From assembly GCF_021130785.1 (NCBI RefSeq), contig NC_060213.1, positions 71,506,001 to 71,570,000 on the forward strand: a stretch of DNA of 64,000 nt, read 5' to 3'. Made by a program: the position numbers and the translations under genes. Shown here piece after piece: positions 1 to 11,949 of this stretch. This stretch comes from Homalodisca vitripennis (lineage: Eukaryota; Arthropoda; Insecta; Hemiptera; Cicadellidae). Each line of letters starts with the position of its first letter. The stretch's first letter is position 1. The notes below the pieces were generated by a model. That model saw only the letters and a list, made by a program, of their open reading frames with translations. It was not told the DNA's origin and did not search any database.

Positions 1-131
1 CTGCATGATATTTTGTTATGTAAAACACTTTTTGCCGTAATATGTTGTATTCTGTGTGATAATAGCCATAAATACCTTAATAATGTTACTACAACATACA
101 GTTAAAACTAGCTATTTAATAATGTTTATAC

Positions 132-391
132 CTGTATGCGGAATGGGCGTATGTGCCAGCAGGAGAGGCGTCTGTTATCCTACAAGTGGATACTATGCCG
201 GTGCCCTTGCCCGCGTCTTGAGCCCACTTTAAGATGGAAGTGGTGTGGTACGATTCGTTCTTCATGTTTCGCCAGTCCATGTAGCCAAGAGATGACGTAA
301 CTCCTACCGTGTAGATATTGCCTTTCACGCCCGTCAAATAGGCGGTCGCTGAACAAGCAGAGTCCGCAACTTGTGAGTCTGCGCAGTACGT
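132..391 (-). CDS. Alkaline phosphatase, internal exon carrying the active-site serine
   Basis: Second of two visible exons of a secreted or GPI-anchored alkaline phosphatase, which hydrolyses phosphate monoesters at alkaline pH using two Zn and one Mg. The frame reads TYCADSQVADSACSATAY, matching the family block around the catalytic serine (DSA), and ends at SPAGTYAHSAYR, another conserved block. Exon edges are read directly: the minus-strand acceptor ends in TTGTGTCAG just before position 391, and the donor CAG|GTATAAAC follows position 132. The acceptor phase (0) matches the previous exon and the donor is phase 2. Oddity: in the block usually read as T-H-A-S-P-A-G the first conserved residue is Asp (GAC), see findings. 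Later exons would lie beyond position 1 of the window. Identification is strong; which paralogue it is cannot be told. Confidence 0.85.
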
Positions 392-1322
392 CTGACACAA
401 CCAAGAACAATATTGATACATTTTGTTCTAGAATTCAACAGCTTACGCCCAGTTCTAAAGTGATTTGTGATCAGCCATACAATAATGTTTAACTATTAAA
501 ATTTTCTTGTTAATTAGAAGAGAAATTGGATATGGCTTTGGAGTAGAATGATGACTATAGTTAATAATTACTTAAATAATGTTATTATTTATTTTATCTA
601 TTATTTAATACAGTGTATTTAAACCAAATATTCTAAATCCCAGCATAAACAACCTCGGTTTCCAGTAGGATTTGTTCAGGGCTCTTAAAACATCTTGTTC
701 AAGGACAAAATATTAAAAGAATTATGGGCTAATTAATGTAAAGCTTCATGAATATATTTAGGTTTATTTAGTTACGCTTACTTCCAATCTATATCTCCAA
801 TTTTTCGTTAGAGTGTACTTTGTCTATTACCATTTGTACCCACATACACATTCTTAAACCTTTTATACAAATAAGCTATTTATTAGTAGAATACATAATA
901 GTTTAAATGAAAGTGAGAACTGGTCAAGTTTTGTTTTCCCTAATATGATGCGAAATAAAAAAGCCTTTCTGAGCAGTATAACAGGTTTTATGGTGAAGAA
1001 TATGTGCCTGTCCATACTATAGCTCAGATCATACAATTATCCTAGTTTAGAATTTATTACCCCTAATATACTTATTGTATCAGGTTATTAATGCACAAGT
1101 ACTTAAAAAATGACCTTAAGTATCCTTATAACCCTAATTGTTTTGGTGTTCATAGTTAACGTGGCTTTTCTATGTAAGTCTTGAGTCTAAGATTATACTT
1201 ACATATTTAATCTCTTGTACACATATACTCTAACTCTAAAGGGCGCAAATACAATTTAAGCTGTCTATGCTACATATTTTGTCAATTAACTATAAAAAAT
1301 AAAAACGAAACTAAATAATTAC
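392..1322 (-). other. Intron between the two alkaline phosphatase exons
   Basis: AT-rich sequence bounded on the minus strand by a GTAATTA donor and a TTGTGTCAG acceptor. No open frame, repeat or motif was recognised inside it. Confidence 0.75.
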
Positions 1323-1543
1323 CTTGGCCAATCCAGTGTAAGGAAACTTCTCGAAACTTAAGAACGTGTTTTCTCCCGCTTCTTTCTTGAGCTGCCCAAG
1401 ATATATCCTTGCCGTGGCGAGGGTAGCAAGAGACATTCCGTCTCCCAAGAACAGTATAAGGTTTTTGGCCACTCCTTTCTTTTTTGTTATTGTCAACTTT
1501 TCTTGTAACACACCCACACTCAATTCGCGCCAATATTTCGTGG
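1323..1543 (-). CDS. Alkaline phosphatase, N-terminal exon with metal-binding DGM motif
   Basis: Exon encoding the start of the mature alkaline phosphatase fold. It opens with TKYWRELS (the YW motif shortly after the signal peptide in animal enzymes) and continues through AKNLILFLGDGMSLAT, in which the Asp of DGM is a metal ligand in the family, to TGLAK. The acceptor on the minus strand is GTTTCTTTCAG just upstream of 1543, leaving two bases of a split codon, and the donor is GCCAAG|GTAATTA at 1322-1321. It joins in phase 0 to the exon at 132-391 across a 931 bp intron. The signal-peptide exon was not identified; it would lie at higher coordinates. No stop or frameshift is seen, so the gene may be functional. 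Confidence 0.85.
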
Positions 1544-2687
1544 CTGAAAGAAACCAAGTATATCACGTTCATTACGAATATGCTATATATTTATATAGGC
1601 TAAATGTAGGTATCATTATTAGTATTTAAATCCGCGTTCATAGATCTTTCATTGTAAATAATTAAGTTCTACATTACTTAAAAGATATTTTTCCATCACT
1701 TATTAACGTTCATTACGTTTATTGTCTATGAATATACGTGTTATAAAAATGTAATTCTCCTTTATAATCTTATAAGAACTACAGTTTCATATTAAATAAA
1801 CTTTTTACGCCTTGCACTGTTATAGTTGTAAACATTTAAAATATAATTAACGAAATAATAATTCTTGAGAAAGAAATGAAATTACCTACCAACAAGAGCA
1901 AGAGCTTATTTATAAAGCATAATCACCTGATGGTTTGTTAATGAAAGTAATTGAAGACTTACTTTTTAGAGGAGATTTCAAAGTAAAGAGGCGAAAGTAA
2001 CAATTAAGGATGTAAGTTTTCGGGGACCATTATGTTTTCGTTGGACACAGCTAACTCATTGTAGTCACTCGCTCTGCCACCAACTTGACTAAATATATCC
2101 CGCGCTGTACACCTGGAAACAATAATTTCCTCCAGCTTGTGGCCGGGTCTACTAGGTGAAATTCGGATTATACGGGCCAAACTAACCGATAAACATATAA
2201 GATAATAAAGATAAATCAGTGTTGTTTAAAGGGTTAAAGAGAATCAGTGTCATTTATCATTATTATTCCCCTTATGTCATATGTCAAGCTAAACTTTAAT
2301 GCGTAAAAACTTAAAACCTTAGTGAGTTTTTTATCATTTCAGTCATACGAAAAATACCTTGATTAACGATTCACTTCGTTATTTAAGACACATTACATAA
2401 TAAGCCGGGTAGTGATATTTTCCCGTGTAAATTAGCACTTACCTACTAGACTGTAGTGTGTCGTAACACATCACTTCAGCCTCAGTCAAAAAAAGTAAAT
2501 GTAAGTTCGATTTTACATTTTAAAATGTCAAACTACTCGTAAATATACATTATTAGTTTTGATGTTTGGTTCACAACACTGGTGGTATAATAAACCTCGC
2601 TATTGGCATGCTATCGTAACAATTTGAAACACGTAAAAAGTCCATAATCATGAAACGTTATTGTACACAAATATCTACAATCATATA
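1544..2687. other. Non-coding, probably alkaline phosphatase upstream intron
   Basis: Mostly AT-rich with no recognised gene. It contains one unassigned minus-strand open stretch (about 2004-2190) with mixed base composition that could be a short exon or chance. The rest shows nothing I can name. Confidence 0.5.
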
Positions 2688-3119
2688 CGGGTGTATATTA
2701 TGTCTGGAAACACCCAAATATATCCTTTAATAATTTAAATATAAATTTGAAACCTCTTACAATCGTGATAGAGATTGGGCATCTACTTTTTGGAACAATG
2801 TTTTGTTATGTCACACCAACGGGGGACGTCCTGCCGAGGGTATCGTGAATATTCTTAATGGAAGCCTATACCTTGTGATACATAATTTTAAAGGTAAGAG
2901 CTTACTGAATTGAATTCCACAAACCGCATCTCAAGGGAATTATTCTATCAGAAAATAGAGCATTTTTAGTATTGAAAATTTACTGATGTTCAACAATGTA
3001 ATTTTAACATGGTTCTTGCCACAAAATGTGTTACACTAATTTTTTAGCATTTTTTTAAATGTTCAATTAAATAAAACAAAAATTTCATTTTAAGCTGGTT
3101 CTATTAGCACAAATTTATT
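2688..3119 (+). repeat. Left long terminal inverted repeat of mariner copy 1
   Basis: Reverse-complement of 4612-5046 by direct reading. Matching blocks include GACGTCCTGCCGAGGGTATCG, TATTCTATCAGAAAATAGAG and ATGGTTCTTGCCACAAAATG. Only scattered differences and small indels are seen. Confidence 0.9.
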
Positions 3120-3224
3120 ACAGTACAATTATGGAAATACTTATGTTATTGATTTCTTATTACAAATAAAAAATAATGTATGCTGTTTGAAGTCTTACAA
3201 CAAACGTTTTACCTGCATTTGGTG

Positions 3225-4295
3225 TCAAAGCAATTGTTCGAACTGTGTTCCTTCTACGGTTTGACAATGAGCCAATCTTGTGTAAAATGATTCGACAGAG
3301 TTGCCTAACATTTCTTCAGTTATCAAAGCAATCTCCTCTATAATCCTGTTTCTTAGGTCTTCCAAATTATGAGGCTTTCTTCTATAAACATTGGATTTTA
3401 AATGACCCCATAGGAAATAATCGATTGGTGACAAATCCGGAGATCTTGGAGGCCATTCGATTTCTCCTCTTCGGCCAATCCATTTATGAGGAAACCTTAA
3501 ATCCAAATACTCTCTTACCTGTCTCCCATAATGGGGTGGAGCACCATCCTGCTGAAACCATATATTATCAAAGTATTCTCCTGATGCAATTTGAATAGCT
3601 GGGATTATTTCATTTTGGAGCATATTGTAGTAAAGTTCGGCATTTAAATTTCCATTGATGAAAAAGGGTCCAACAATTTTGTTACCTAAAATTCCACACC
3701 ATACGTTCAGTTTTTGTGGTTGCTGTGAATGGGACTCAGTAATCCAATGTGGGTTTTCACTAGCCCAGTAACGGCAATTGTGCCTGTTAACATTGCCATT
3801 TAGGAAAAAAGTTGCCTCATCATCAATAGTATGTTGGTCAGAAAATCTCTATTGTCATCACATTTGCGCATCACAAGTTCACAAAACTCAACTCTTCTGT
3901 CGTAATCATCCTCACTTAACTGTTGGACTAAATGAACTTTAAATGGTTTGTATTTATTAATTTTAAAAATCTTACTCACAGACATAGGGTGCATATCATG
4001 TTGCTGTGCAGCTTTTCTGAGCGATGTATGTGGGTCTTCAATAAATGTTTGCAAAACATCTAGTGCATGTTCTTCATCTGTTGCAGATTGTATCCATACC
4101 CGACTTTGGCCGATTACGTACACTCCCTGTCATTTCAAAACGCTCAATAGTTTTTGATATTGTTGAAACACTTATGGGATTCCTTTCTGGGAAAGTGTCA
4201 TTAAACAAATTACTAACTTCCCGATAAGATCTTTGACGATCGCCATATCCTCGCATCATCAACAGAGTAATTCGTTCTCTTTCAGACAATTCCAT
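3225..4295 (-). pseudogene. Mariner-superfamily transposase, two frameshifts
   Basis: About 350-residue cut-and-paste transposase of the IS630-Tc1-mariner group. The probable start is the ATG at 4295 (MELSERERITLLMMRGYGD), the beginning of the paired helix-turn-helix DNA-binding region. The second recognition helix follows around 3950-4050 (DPHTSLRKAAQQHDMHPMSV). In the catalytic domain the first Asp lies in DDEATFFLNG at about 3830, the second in WFQQDGAPPHY at about 3565, and the third in WPPRSPDLSPIDYFLWGHL at about 3450. Thirty-six residues separate the second and third. Frame changes occur near 4110 (between the two DNA-binding helices) and near 3838 (just before the first catalytic Asp). 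From 3835 to the stop at 3225 the frame is open. The exact DDxD clade is not assigned. Confidence 0.85.
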
Positions 4296-4611
4296 TAAAA
4301 TGCCAAATAAAAACTGAACTACTGTAATTAGATAACTTGTTGACAGCAATGCTTCAGAGACACTGATTAACTCGACAGGAATGATATGACCTTTGTCCAT
4401 TTGTAATTCCCAAGCTTAGACCTGTCTAGTGAAAGCTCCATGCTCAACAAACTGAAACCTGTAGACTAGATGATTAATAACACAATAATGTTTCTCATAG
4501 GCTAGTGACCTTTGTCTCTTTAAACCTTCCTGCTGACTGGAAAACACCAAGTACAGATTCATAAGTAATCAGAGAAAGTGACTCATAAGTTTTATTCATT
4601 GTAATAAAAAC

Positions 4612-5046
4612 TGGTAAATTTGTACTAATGAAACCAGCTTAAAAATAAATTGTTTATTTTATTTTAATTGAACATTTAAAAAATGCTAAAAAATTAATGT
4701 AACACATTTTGTGGCAAGAACCATGTTAAAATTACATTGTTGAACATCAGTAAATTTTCAATACTAAAAATGCTCTATTTTCTGATAGAATAATTCCTTT
4801 GAGATGCGGTTTGTGGCATTCAATTCAGTAAGCTATTACCTTTAAAATTATGTATCACAAGGTATAGGCTTCCATTAAGAATATTCACGATACCCTCGGC
4901 AGGACGTCCCCCGTTGGTGTGACATAACAAAACATTGTTCCAAAAAGTAGATGCCCAATCTCTATCACGATTGTAAGAGGTTTCAAATTTATATTTAAAT
5001 TATTAAAGGATATATTTGGGTGTTTCCAGACATAATATACACCCTG
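4612..5046 (-). repeat. Right long terminal inverted repeat of mariner copy 1
   Basis: Partner of 2688-3119. The outer end is ACACCCTG followed by the TA target site. The similarity fades inside about 4612, close to the transposase start region. Confidence 0.9.
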
Positions 5047-5569
5047 TATATATACACACACATATATATTTATTTATTTCTTTATTATATATTTAATTAA
5101 AATTAAGAATTTCAGTCCACACTGTCCAAGAGGATGGCAAATTTTCTTTTTGAGAAAATTTCTTTTGGATATTTCTATTTGTCCTAAGGGGTTTAAATTG
5201 ATCGTACAGTTAAGCCTTCTTGATTACTGATCTCTTCTGATATGCTTATTCTTTTATCTGCTAGGTGAGCACAAATTTTCATAAATTCTTTTATCTAAGA
5301 TTGATTAAGAAATACAGTTATAATTTAGAAAACGTTTAAACGCTATAAAAGTTATTAACTATTACATCTGCCTCGATATATCCGGTCGCAACTCGTGGTT
5401 GGTTTTTCGTTTTTCAATAAAACATCCATAAAATCTTATGGAAAGGTACTGCTCTATCTTATTATCTTTCATTGCAGTGGTTTCCTATCGAGTAACTGTT
5501 TATTCCCTATAGAATATAAACTACCAACTGTGTGTATACTTATTCATGTTACTAATCTGCATATTAATT

Positions 5570-5667
<98 letters not shown>

Positions 5668-6972
5668 TCTTGGTGTACACATTCTTTCAACAAAGAACTA
5701 CAAAAAATATTTTTAACTGCAATGAAATAATACTAACATACTTGTCATTTAAACATACAGCAAGCGATGGTTAACACTACCGATAACGTTAACAAAATAA
5801 CAACTAGGTTCCAACCTAGGGGTAATTACCGTCCCCGGAATTCAATGAAAGATAACAATTAAAGTTATTAATGAAGAATTTATCTAAAAATTTTCTAGAC
5901 TATAGAGTTTTAATTTGATTTCCGCAATTTCAATTTCTTTCAAGGAAGATTACATACAGATTAAATGTGTTCTGATTACTAGGATTTAAGAATAATACTA
6001 ATGAACCTTTTCACAACCAAATAATAGAACCTTAGATATTTCTTGAGTTGTACTAAAAAAAGGGTATAAAGGGGTAACGATTTATATATAAAATGAATAA
6101 TACCTTTCTTAATTAAAATTTGTTAAACAATTTTACATTAGATTACGTTTTACTACCATGCTAATTATAACAAAAATGTATTGTCTTATAATCTGAATTA
6201 CCATTGTTCATTGTAGGATTACATGTATATGTTAATTTTAACATATATTTAATAATTAAATTTATTTTTTTGGCCTGTCTACTCTTGACAAGTTACACGA
6301 AGAGCTTAGGATTGGTAACTATAATCGGAAACCATATTCATCAGCATATACAATATGAATATTTTGTATTCTAGACAAATAAAGATGTATGCAAAGAAAC
6401 TAACCACATTTTAACTGTTAATCCGCCTTCGTAATTAATACTTTACTAATTTAGTTTCTATTGTATGTTAATCATGCGGTTTATAATATATTACTTACAA
6501 CAGTGGCTATTTGTTCACAATACTTTACACAATCCATGAAGATTGAGAGCAAATAATTGAGCCATTAAAGAAGGGATAATGGGATCTACGTGAACTGGAC
6601 CAATTATTTAGTAGGCAATTTAGAGCATGCTGGGGCTCCGGTTATTTATGGGATAACCGTAATACCGTTACTGTAAAGGTTTTTTAAGTCACCTGTAAAT
6701 AGTAGTAAGAGTTTGGGGCAGTTTTTTACTATGAACTAATAAAGTGTGAAAGACCTTAGTGTAGTGGTTGTAATTAGCTTAATTCTGGAATTAATAGAAC
6801 CAAACATATTTGGTTTCCTTCTGTAACGCATGACACGTTTGTTACTATAAGAAAATAAAATTATAAATTTCTATTAATGCGGAGGAAGGAAGCGTAACGT
6901 TACTATATTAAAGAATAAGTAGCTTGTAACCACATAACATTTTCTGCTTTTTATCCATGGTGGAAGTAAGTA
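5047..6972. other. Intergenic stretch with a (TA)n array
   Basis: AT-rich DNA with no recognised gene. It holds a long TA dinucleotide array at 5573-5663. The open frame running through that array (TYIYIYI) is an artefact of the repeat. Confidence 0.6.
5573..5663. repeat. (TA)n microsatellite
   Basis: About 45 uninterrupted TA units read directly, flanked by ATTAATTTAT and TTAGATCT. Confidence 0.97.
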
Positions 6973-7139
6973 GGTTTTAATGGAAAAGACATTTTTTATA
7001 TACTTCCACATAAAGTTTATTAAAAAAGCGCTTTTGCCGGTTAAGGCATCATCAGTTTGACATTCATCAGACCGGCGAAAGCGCTTTTTTAATAAATTTT
7101 ATGTGGAAGTATATAAAAAATGTCTTTTCCATTAAAACC
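6973..7139. repeat. 167 bp foldback (hairpin) element
   Basis: Two 68 bp arms, 6973-7040 and 7072-7139, are reverse complements apart from about two mismatches. The arm runs from GGTTTTAATGGAAAAGACAT to GCGCTTTTGCCGG, with a 31 bp loop containing GGCATCATCAG and CATTCATCAG. It encodes nothing. The size and structure suit a foldback-type miniature transposable element, but no clear target duplication was found. Confidence 0.85.
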
Positions 7140-10100
7140 ATATAACATATTGCTATCAAATAACAATCTCTCACTTTGACTGTGGTTCAATGTACGATGT
7201 ATACGTAGATAAATATGGGGTTAAAATTTAAGGATTATATTGTATTTTTGCTTGTTATGACTAGTTTTCCCAAGAAAGTGTTAGATTTGTTTTTTTATTT
7301 AATGTAATAATTGTTGTGTATTACACCCTGCAAAAGATATGTAAGAGGTACTGCGATATTATCAGAACATGACTGGAGCATTTTTTATCTTGTACGGTGC
7401 TCTCATAATTTATAATATTGTTAAGCAATATTATAACAAGAAAGATAAATCTACATTCTAAACCATCGTAATAATGTTTTTTTTTTTCAGTAAACGGAAG
7501 ATTTAAAGATATATTCTAATTAAATATTTGAAAAAGAATCCCTTAACAGTACGTGTGGTTTTGCAAACGATTATATAGACTAACATTATTTAATCGCTAT
7601 ATTATGATTCCATTCGTTTTAATTGGCTCAACTTGGGTTGATTCTGCTCTTAATCGATGACTTTCGCTTATCCATCCAGACTCCCTTTTCGTGACACCTA
7701 GAATATTTTACCCCTTTTTCAATTACGAATTTTTGCGACTCAGAAACGATAAAAGTACTTTACGCAAGTTAAACAGCCTTCACAACCCACCAGAAGCCTT
7801 TACAACAACCATACTTAAAATTAGATTATTTACATGAATTAAAAACAAAAACCGAACAATGAAATTGTATAACGTTATTTTGTAGTAAGGTTTTTATCAT
7901 AATAATTCTACAAGGTTAGCGTGAATTGGCTGTGTTGCCCGGAAAATGGAATATGAATCTGTGTGTCGGGATGTATGTCTTATCTGGCGACTGAATCGTA
8001 AATAATGTTTTCCACTTTTCCACCAGCTGCGAATCTTTGGTTTTGCTTCTGCAGTATGAAACAAAACAGATTTCTTGTTTTATAGAATCAAAATCTTGTA
8101 TAGAAACTCTTAGATAAAAATTGTACTGTTGATTTATCATCTGCAGCTATAGTTTAAATGGCTGTAGGTCCTATTGTTTTAAGGAAGATTGTAGGTTATT
8201 TTATATTTATTCCGCAGTAAACTCAACTATATCTCCCTTAAAGTTTTTAAAATTATATTTGGAATACATTTAATTACAAAATGTACATATGTATTGTTTA
8301 ATAATGGTTTGATCATAATACTTATATTTTTACAGTAAAACCATAATGTTAAAACAAAAACTATTGTATTTTTCTGCTAAATTATAATAATAAATAAATT
8401 AAAATGCTGTACAGAGCAAAACGACTTGAAATCTGATTAAATTATAAATTATGTACTTTAGCCGTTAATAATGGTGAATACGTACACTGAAAGGTACGGC
8501 TGAAAGGTACACTAGTGGTAATATCAGAACTTCGTTTGAGTTGTTTAGTTCTTGTAGGTTTCACCGTAAGAAAAGTTCATGTAGTTTCTAAACACTTATA
8601 TCATGATTTTATCAGAAAACGAAATGATGTTTGATATATTTCTAAGGTAATTGTTTCAAAAATATTATAAATAGCTATAACGGCATATGCAATAATCGAT
8701 TTATGATGGAATTATAAGAATTCGAGTTATTTTTCGTATTGTAACATTAAAACTTACTAAGACTTTCCCGTGGCATTTGCCATAAAATTTAAAGTTATAT
8801 CAGGAAACATTATTGAGGGTATAGTATCTGCGAGACTTTTATTGCTAACTAGCCTAGATAATATAGAAGAATATCAGGGAAACACCTGTTTTTATACTGA
8901 GCACTTTCCAGATATAAAAAGATTCAACAAAGTTAGGCCTTCAAATAAGAGGCGTAAAGCTGTTGTAATTTAGCACGACGTCAAAAAAATCAATAATAGG
9001 TTATGACTTTCTATTTACATAATAACGGAAAGTATGGTGGTGCTTGATATTACAGTGTAACAGATTTTCTTGGTGTTTAATTATTTATTTTAAATTATAA
9101 GTTCAAAAGTTTGACTTTTAGTCTTTTAAACAAATGCAGCAACTGTAAAACATATGATTTTCTCACCAAAATTTACTGAAAAAAACAAAACAAAGAAAAT
9201 TTTCCGAAAACACTTTTCATATATTACTCGTACCGATTTTCCATTGTAGTCATAAAGGACCATGCTTAGAATGTTAATATCTTTCTCAAACCAGATGTAT
9301 TTTGTATTTAGTTTTTGTGTTAGATTCAACATTATTTAACTAACAATAAAAACGATTTCAAAACCACATTATTTTTTTTAAACAATAAACTGTTATAATA
9401 TTGAGGTTTCACTAAAACAAACTTAAGGTTTTCAGCACTAAAATTTAAGTTCTTTCAAACTCTCAATTATCATAATATTTTTTAACAAAACCTACGTAAT
9501 GTTATATGTTTTATGTTTATAAAAATAAAATAAAATTTGATTTACTATTTTGGTTTCAAATGAACTAAATTTATTTTAGCACTAAACAACTAAATAATAC
9601 TAGCAACCCACAACTATATAAAATAACAAAAGTAGTTCTTTCTTATTTACATTGGTATATTGTACTCATGAAATTAAATTAAATATTAACGGAAATATCT
9701 AGATTCACACACAGTCGCATTGTCAACAGTGTAAGGCAAATCACTTGTACATTCCATAATTAAAGAGGAAAATTTGAAATAAGGTATTGAGAGATAATTA
9801 GCTCATAATATTATGAATAGGTATAGATTAATTTAACTTTATAACTAGTAACAATACCCAATCCTAAATTTTAAAGAAGATGTTCTAATGTCCACCTTAT
9901 TGTGTTTGTCTGAATATCAATTATCGCACAATTTTACAAATTACAAACTGAGTTCTTATTCTGTTGAAACCTTGCCTATGTGACGAGGAAGATCTCGTAA
10001 ATGCAACTATATTACATTCATTTTTCTGTAGGAGTAATCGAATTGAAGAGTGAGGAGATCCAATGTTAAGATCAGTATACAGTTGTAGTTGTCTAGAGAT

Positions 10101-11720
10101 TGGAAGGCTCGTTACCCAAATTGTCCTAACTTTTGATGGAATACATTCTAACTATATAGAGATTGAGTTCGCTCTAGACTAATAGAGCGGAGCTCCAAGG
10201 GCTATCCTTATAATCAATAAACTTTATATACAAATGAGTGATTGTAAACACCTGGTTTTGAATGTGTGAAGGACATTTCTTATGTAACTATGTTAATAAC
10301 TTAACAGTGTGTTTGTAGCCGGTGCGGTTAGTTACTACACAACACAAGATACAAGAACTTTGCACTCAGGTACAGTATTGTGTATCGAGCTAACTAGTCT
10401 GCGGAGTGATGGAGGACCCCGTTTTCTGCTTTCCGCTCCATCAGTGTAGTTATCGGAGTGAAAAGTTAAGAAAACGAAAACTTGCAATATGTTCCATGTA
10501 TTCTTCTCCGTTTATGTTTGTGAAAAAATAATATGTTTACATTATGTTTTCCTTTTGAATTCCCCTAAACTCGTACAACAGTTCTTAATTACTTTTTCAC
10601 AAATAAAATTAAGCAAATTCATTCTTAAAACTGTGTTGTTAATGTTATTTGGTGTAAATTATTAGTTGAATACTTGTCAATGTTAGTACTTTTATGCAAT
10701 GAGTAAACTTTTCGTTAGAGTCCAACTGCGAACATAAAAACACACACTGATTTATCCGATTCTGGATTTTTTTTAGTTTAGTTTATAAATTTTCATTTGG
10801 TAAAATTTAGACTAATAATAAGTAAGTTAACAGGAAACTGTCTTTAGTTTACTAATAAAGTATGTACATATTAATTTGTATTATACTTCTTCGTACTATC
10901 AATGGCGTTTTTATACGTTTCTCTTCTAATTTAATTGTTTCCGTTTCATTAAGTGTTTTTTTATTACAGTGATGTTCATTTTCAAAGTTGTATAATATAA
11001 TATAACTGCCCATGATATTTGGAATAATAATTATACTAAACCCTTTGCGTATTCAATAACATCAGTACTTCCTACCATACGTTAGACAAAAAGTACTACA
11101 GTTATAAACAGCTATACTAAGCTCTGACAATCATTAATTACTCACTGACTATTTAGATAAGTTAGGAATATTTATTTAAAAATTGGATGTAATAATCTTA
11201 TAAATAAAAATTAATCGCAAAATATGTTGCTACGCGCTAATCTCAAGAAAAATTGAACTAAAAAACTAAGGATTGTTATGATATAGGTGAATTGCAAATG
11301 ATTAATTTTAACATAGATGTGAATTACTTTATGATTAAATTCATAGGATAGGGAACTAAACTAATGTAGTATTTTCTTCATTTTCATTACTTTTTGTCTT
11401 CGCAGAGCAACAACAAAGGTCATGGAACAACATTTATTCAAACATTTTAAAACCTGATAAGAGTACGAGTTCTTACGAAGGACAAAATTAAAAAGTCTTA
11501 TATTTCCCAATATTTCCTTTCACTTATGTTCATTAATTGTTTAAATACTATCAGACATGTCACTTCCGTGAAATACTTTAAATTCTTTACTTTACCAACA
11601 TACCACTCAAATAATTCTCCAAAACTGTCTTAACCTATTGCCTATGCGTTCGATATAGCTTATAGATATTTTGCATCAAGTAAACAAAATTGTTGTATAC
11701 GACCATATTTCCTAGCAGCA
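7140..11720. other. Long stretch without recognisable genes
   Basis: AT-rich sequence with only short open frames (for example 7916-8140 minus and 8770-8973 plus), none matching a family I know. No inverted-repeat element, microsatellite or RNA gene was recognised. It could be intron or intergenic DNA. Confidence 0.5.
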
Positions 11721-11724
11721 TCAG

Positions 11725-11948
11725 TAGTATACTATTGCCGTTTCTGGGACAAAGCACCTGAGACCGGTTCTGGGACAAACCATGTCAAACCGAATCTGGG
11801 ACAGAATTGTTGGAGAGCGGTTCAGCGATTAAGAGTGTGAGAATGGGTGGTCACCACCGCGCATCTCATCGCTGTCCCGTCACCGCCACTGCGCAGACAC
11901 CGCGCTTGTGTTTATTTACCACAATTGTGAGTATGTATGTGTTTGTGA
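11725..11948. repeat. Putative Polinton terminal region with 26 bp repeats
   Basis: Three copies of CTGGGACA start at 11744, 11770 and 11796, exactly 26 bp apart, each followed by a related AAA/GAA run and ending in CCGGTT, CCGAAT or GCGGTT-like sequence. A related GCTGTCCC lies at about 11869. The stretch is richer in G+C than the flank and lies just beyond the stop of the minor capsid gene, where a Polinton inverted terminus is expected. The partner copy is not in the window. Confidence 0.55.
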
Positions 11949-11949
11949 T

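Larger units (their letters stand above)
2688..5046 (-). mobile_element. Mariner/Tc1-superfamily transposon with long inverted ends (copy 1)
   Basis: A 2.36 kb class II element inserted at TA. The ends read CGGGTGTATATTATGTCTGG (left, apparently missing one base) and the inverse of CAGGGTGTATATTATGTC (right), each bordered by TA. Inverted repeats of about 430 bp cover 2688-3119 and 4612-5046 and are nearly identical. The single gene lies on the minus strand between them and is broken by two small frameshifts, so the copy cannot make its own transposase. The end sequence CAGGGTG and the long-repeat design are shared with two other elements in this window (36845-39309 and 57461-60605). Confidence 0.9.

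Noticed and set aside
1366..1629. Plus-strand frame over the alkaline phosphatase exon
   Set aside because: It is antisense to a well-supported exon with clean splice sites.
5395..5730. Open frame through the (TA)n array
   Set aside because: The TYIYIYI translation is produced by the dinucleotide repeat, with no protein-like flanks.
8770..8973. 67-codon plus-strand frame as a gene
   Set aside because: Composition is plausible but no family, splice signal or neighbour supports it; recorded only as part of the featureless stretch.
10310..10460. GC-richer patch as an exon or promoter
   Set aside because: No open frame, initiator or splice-site combination held up.
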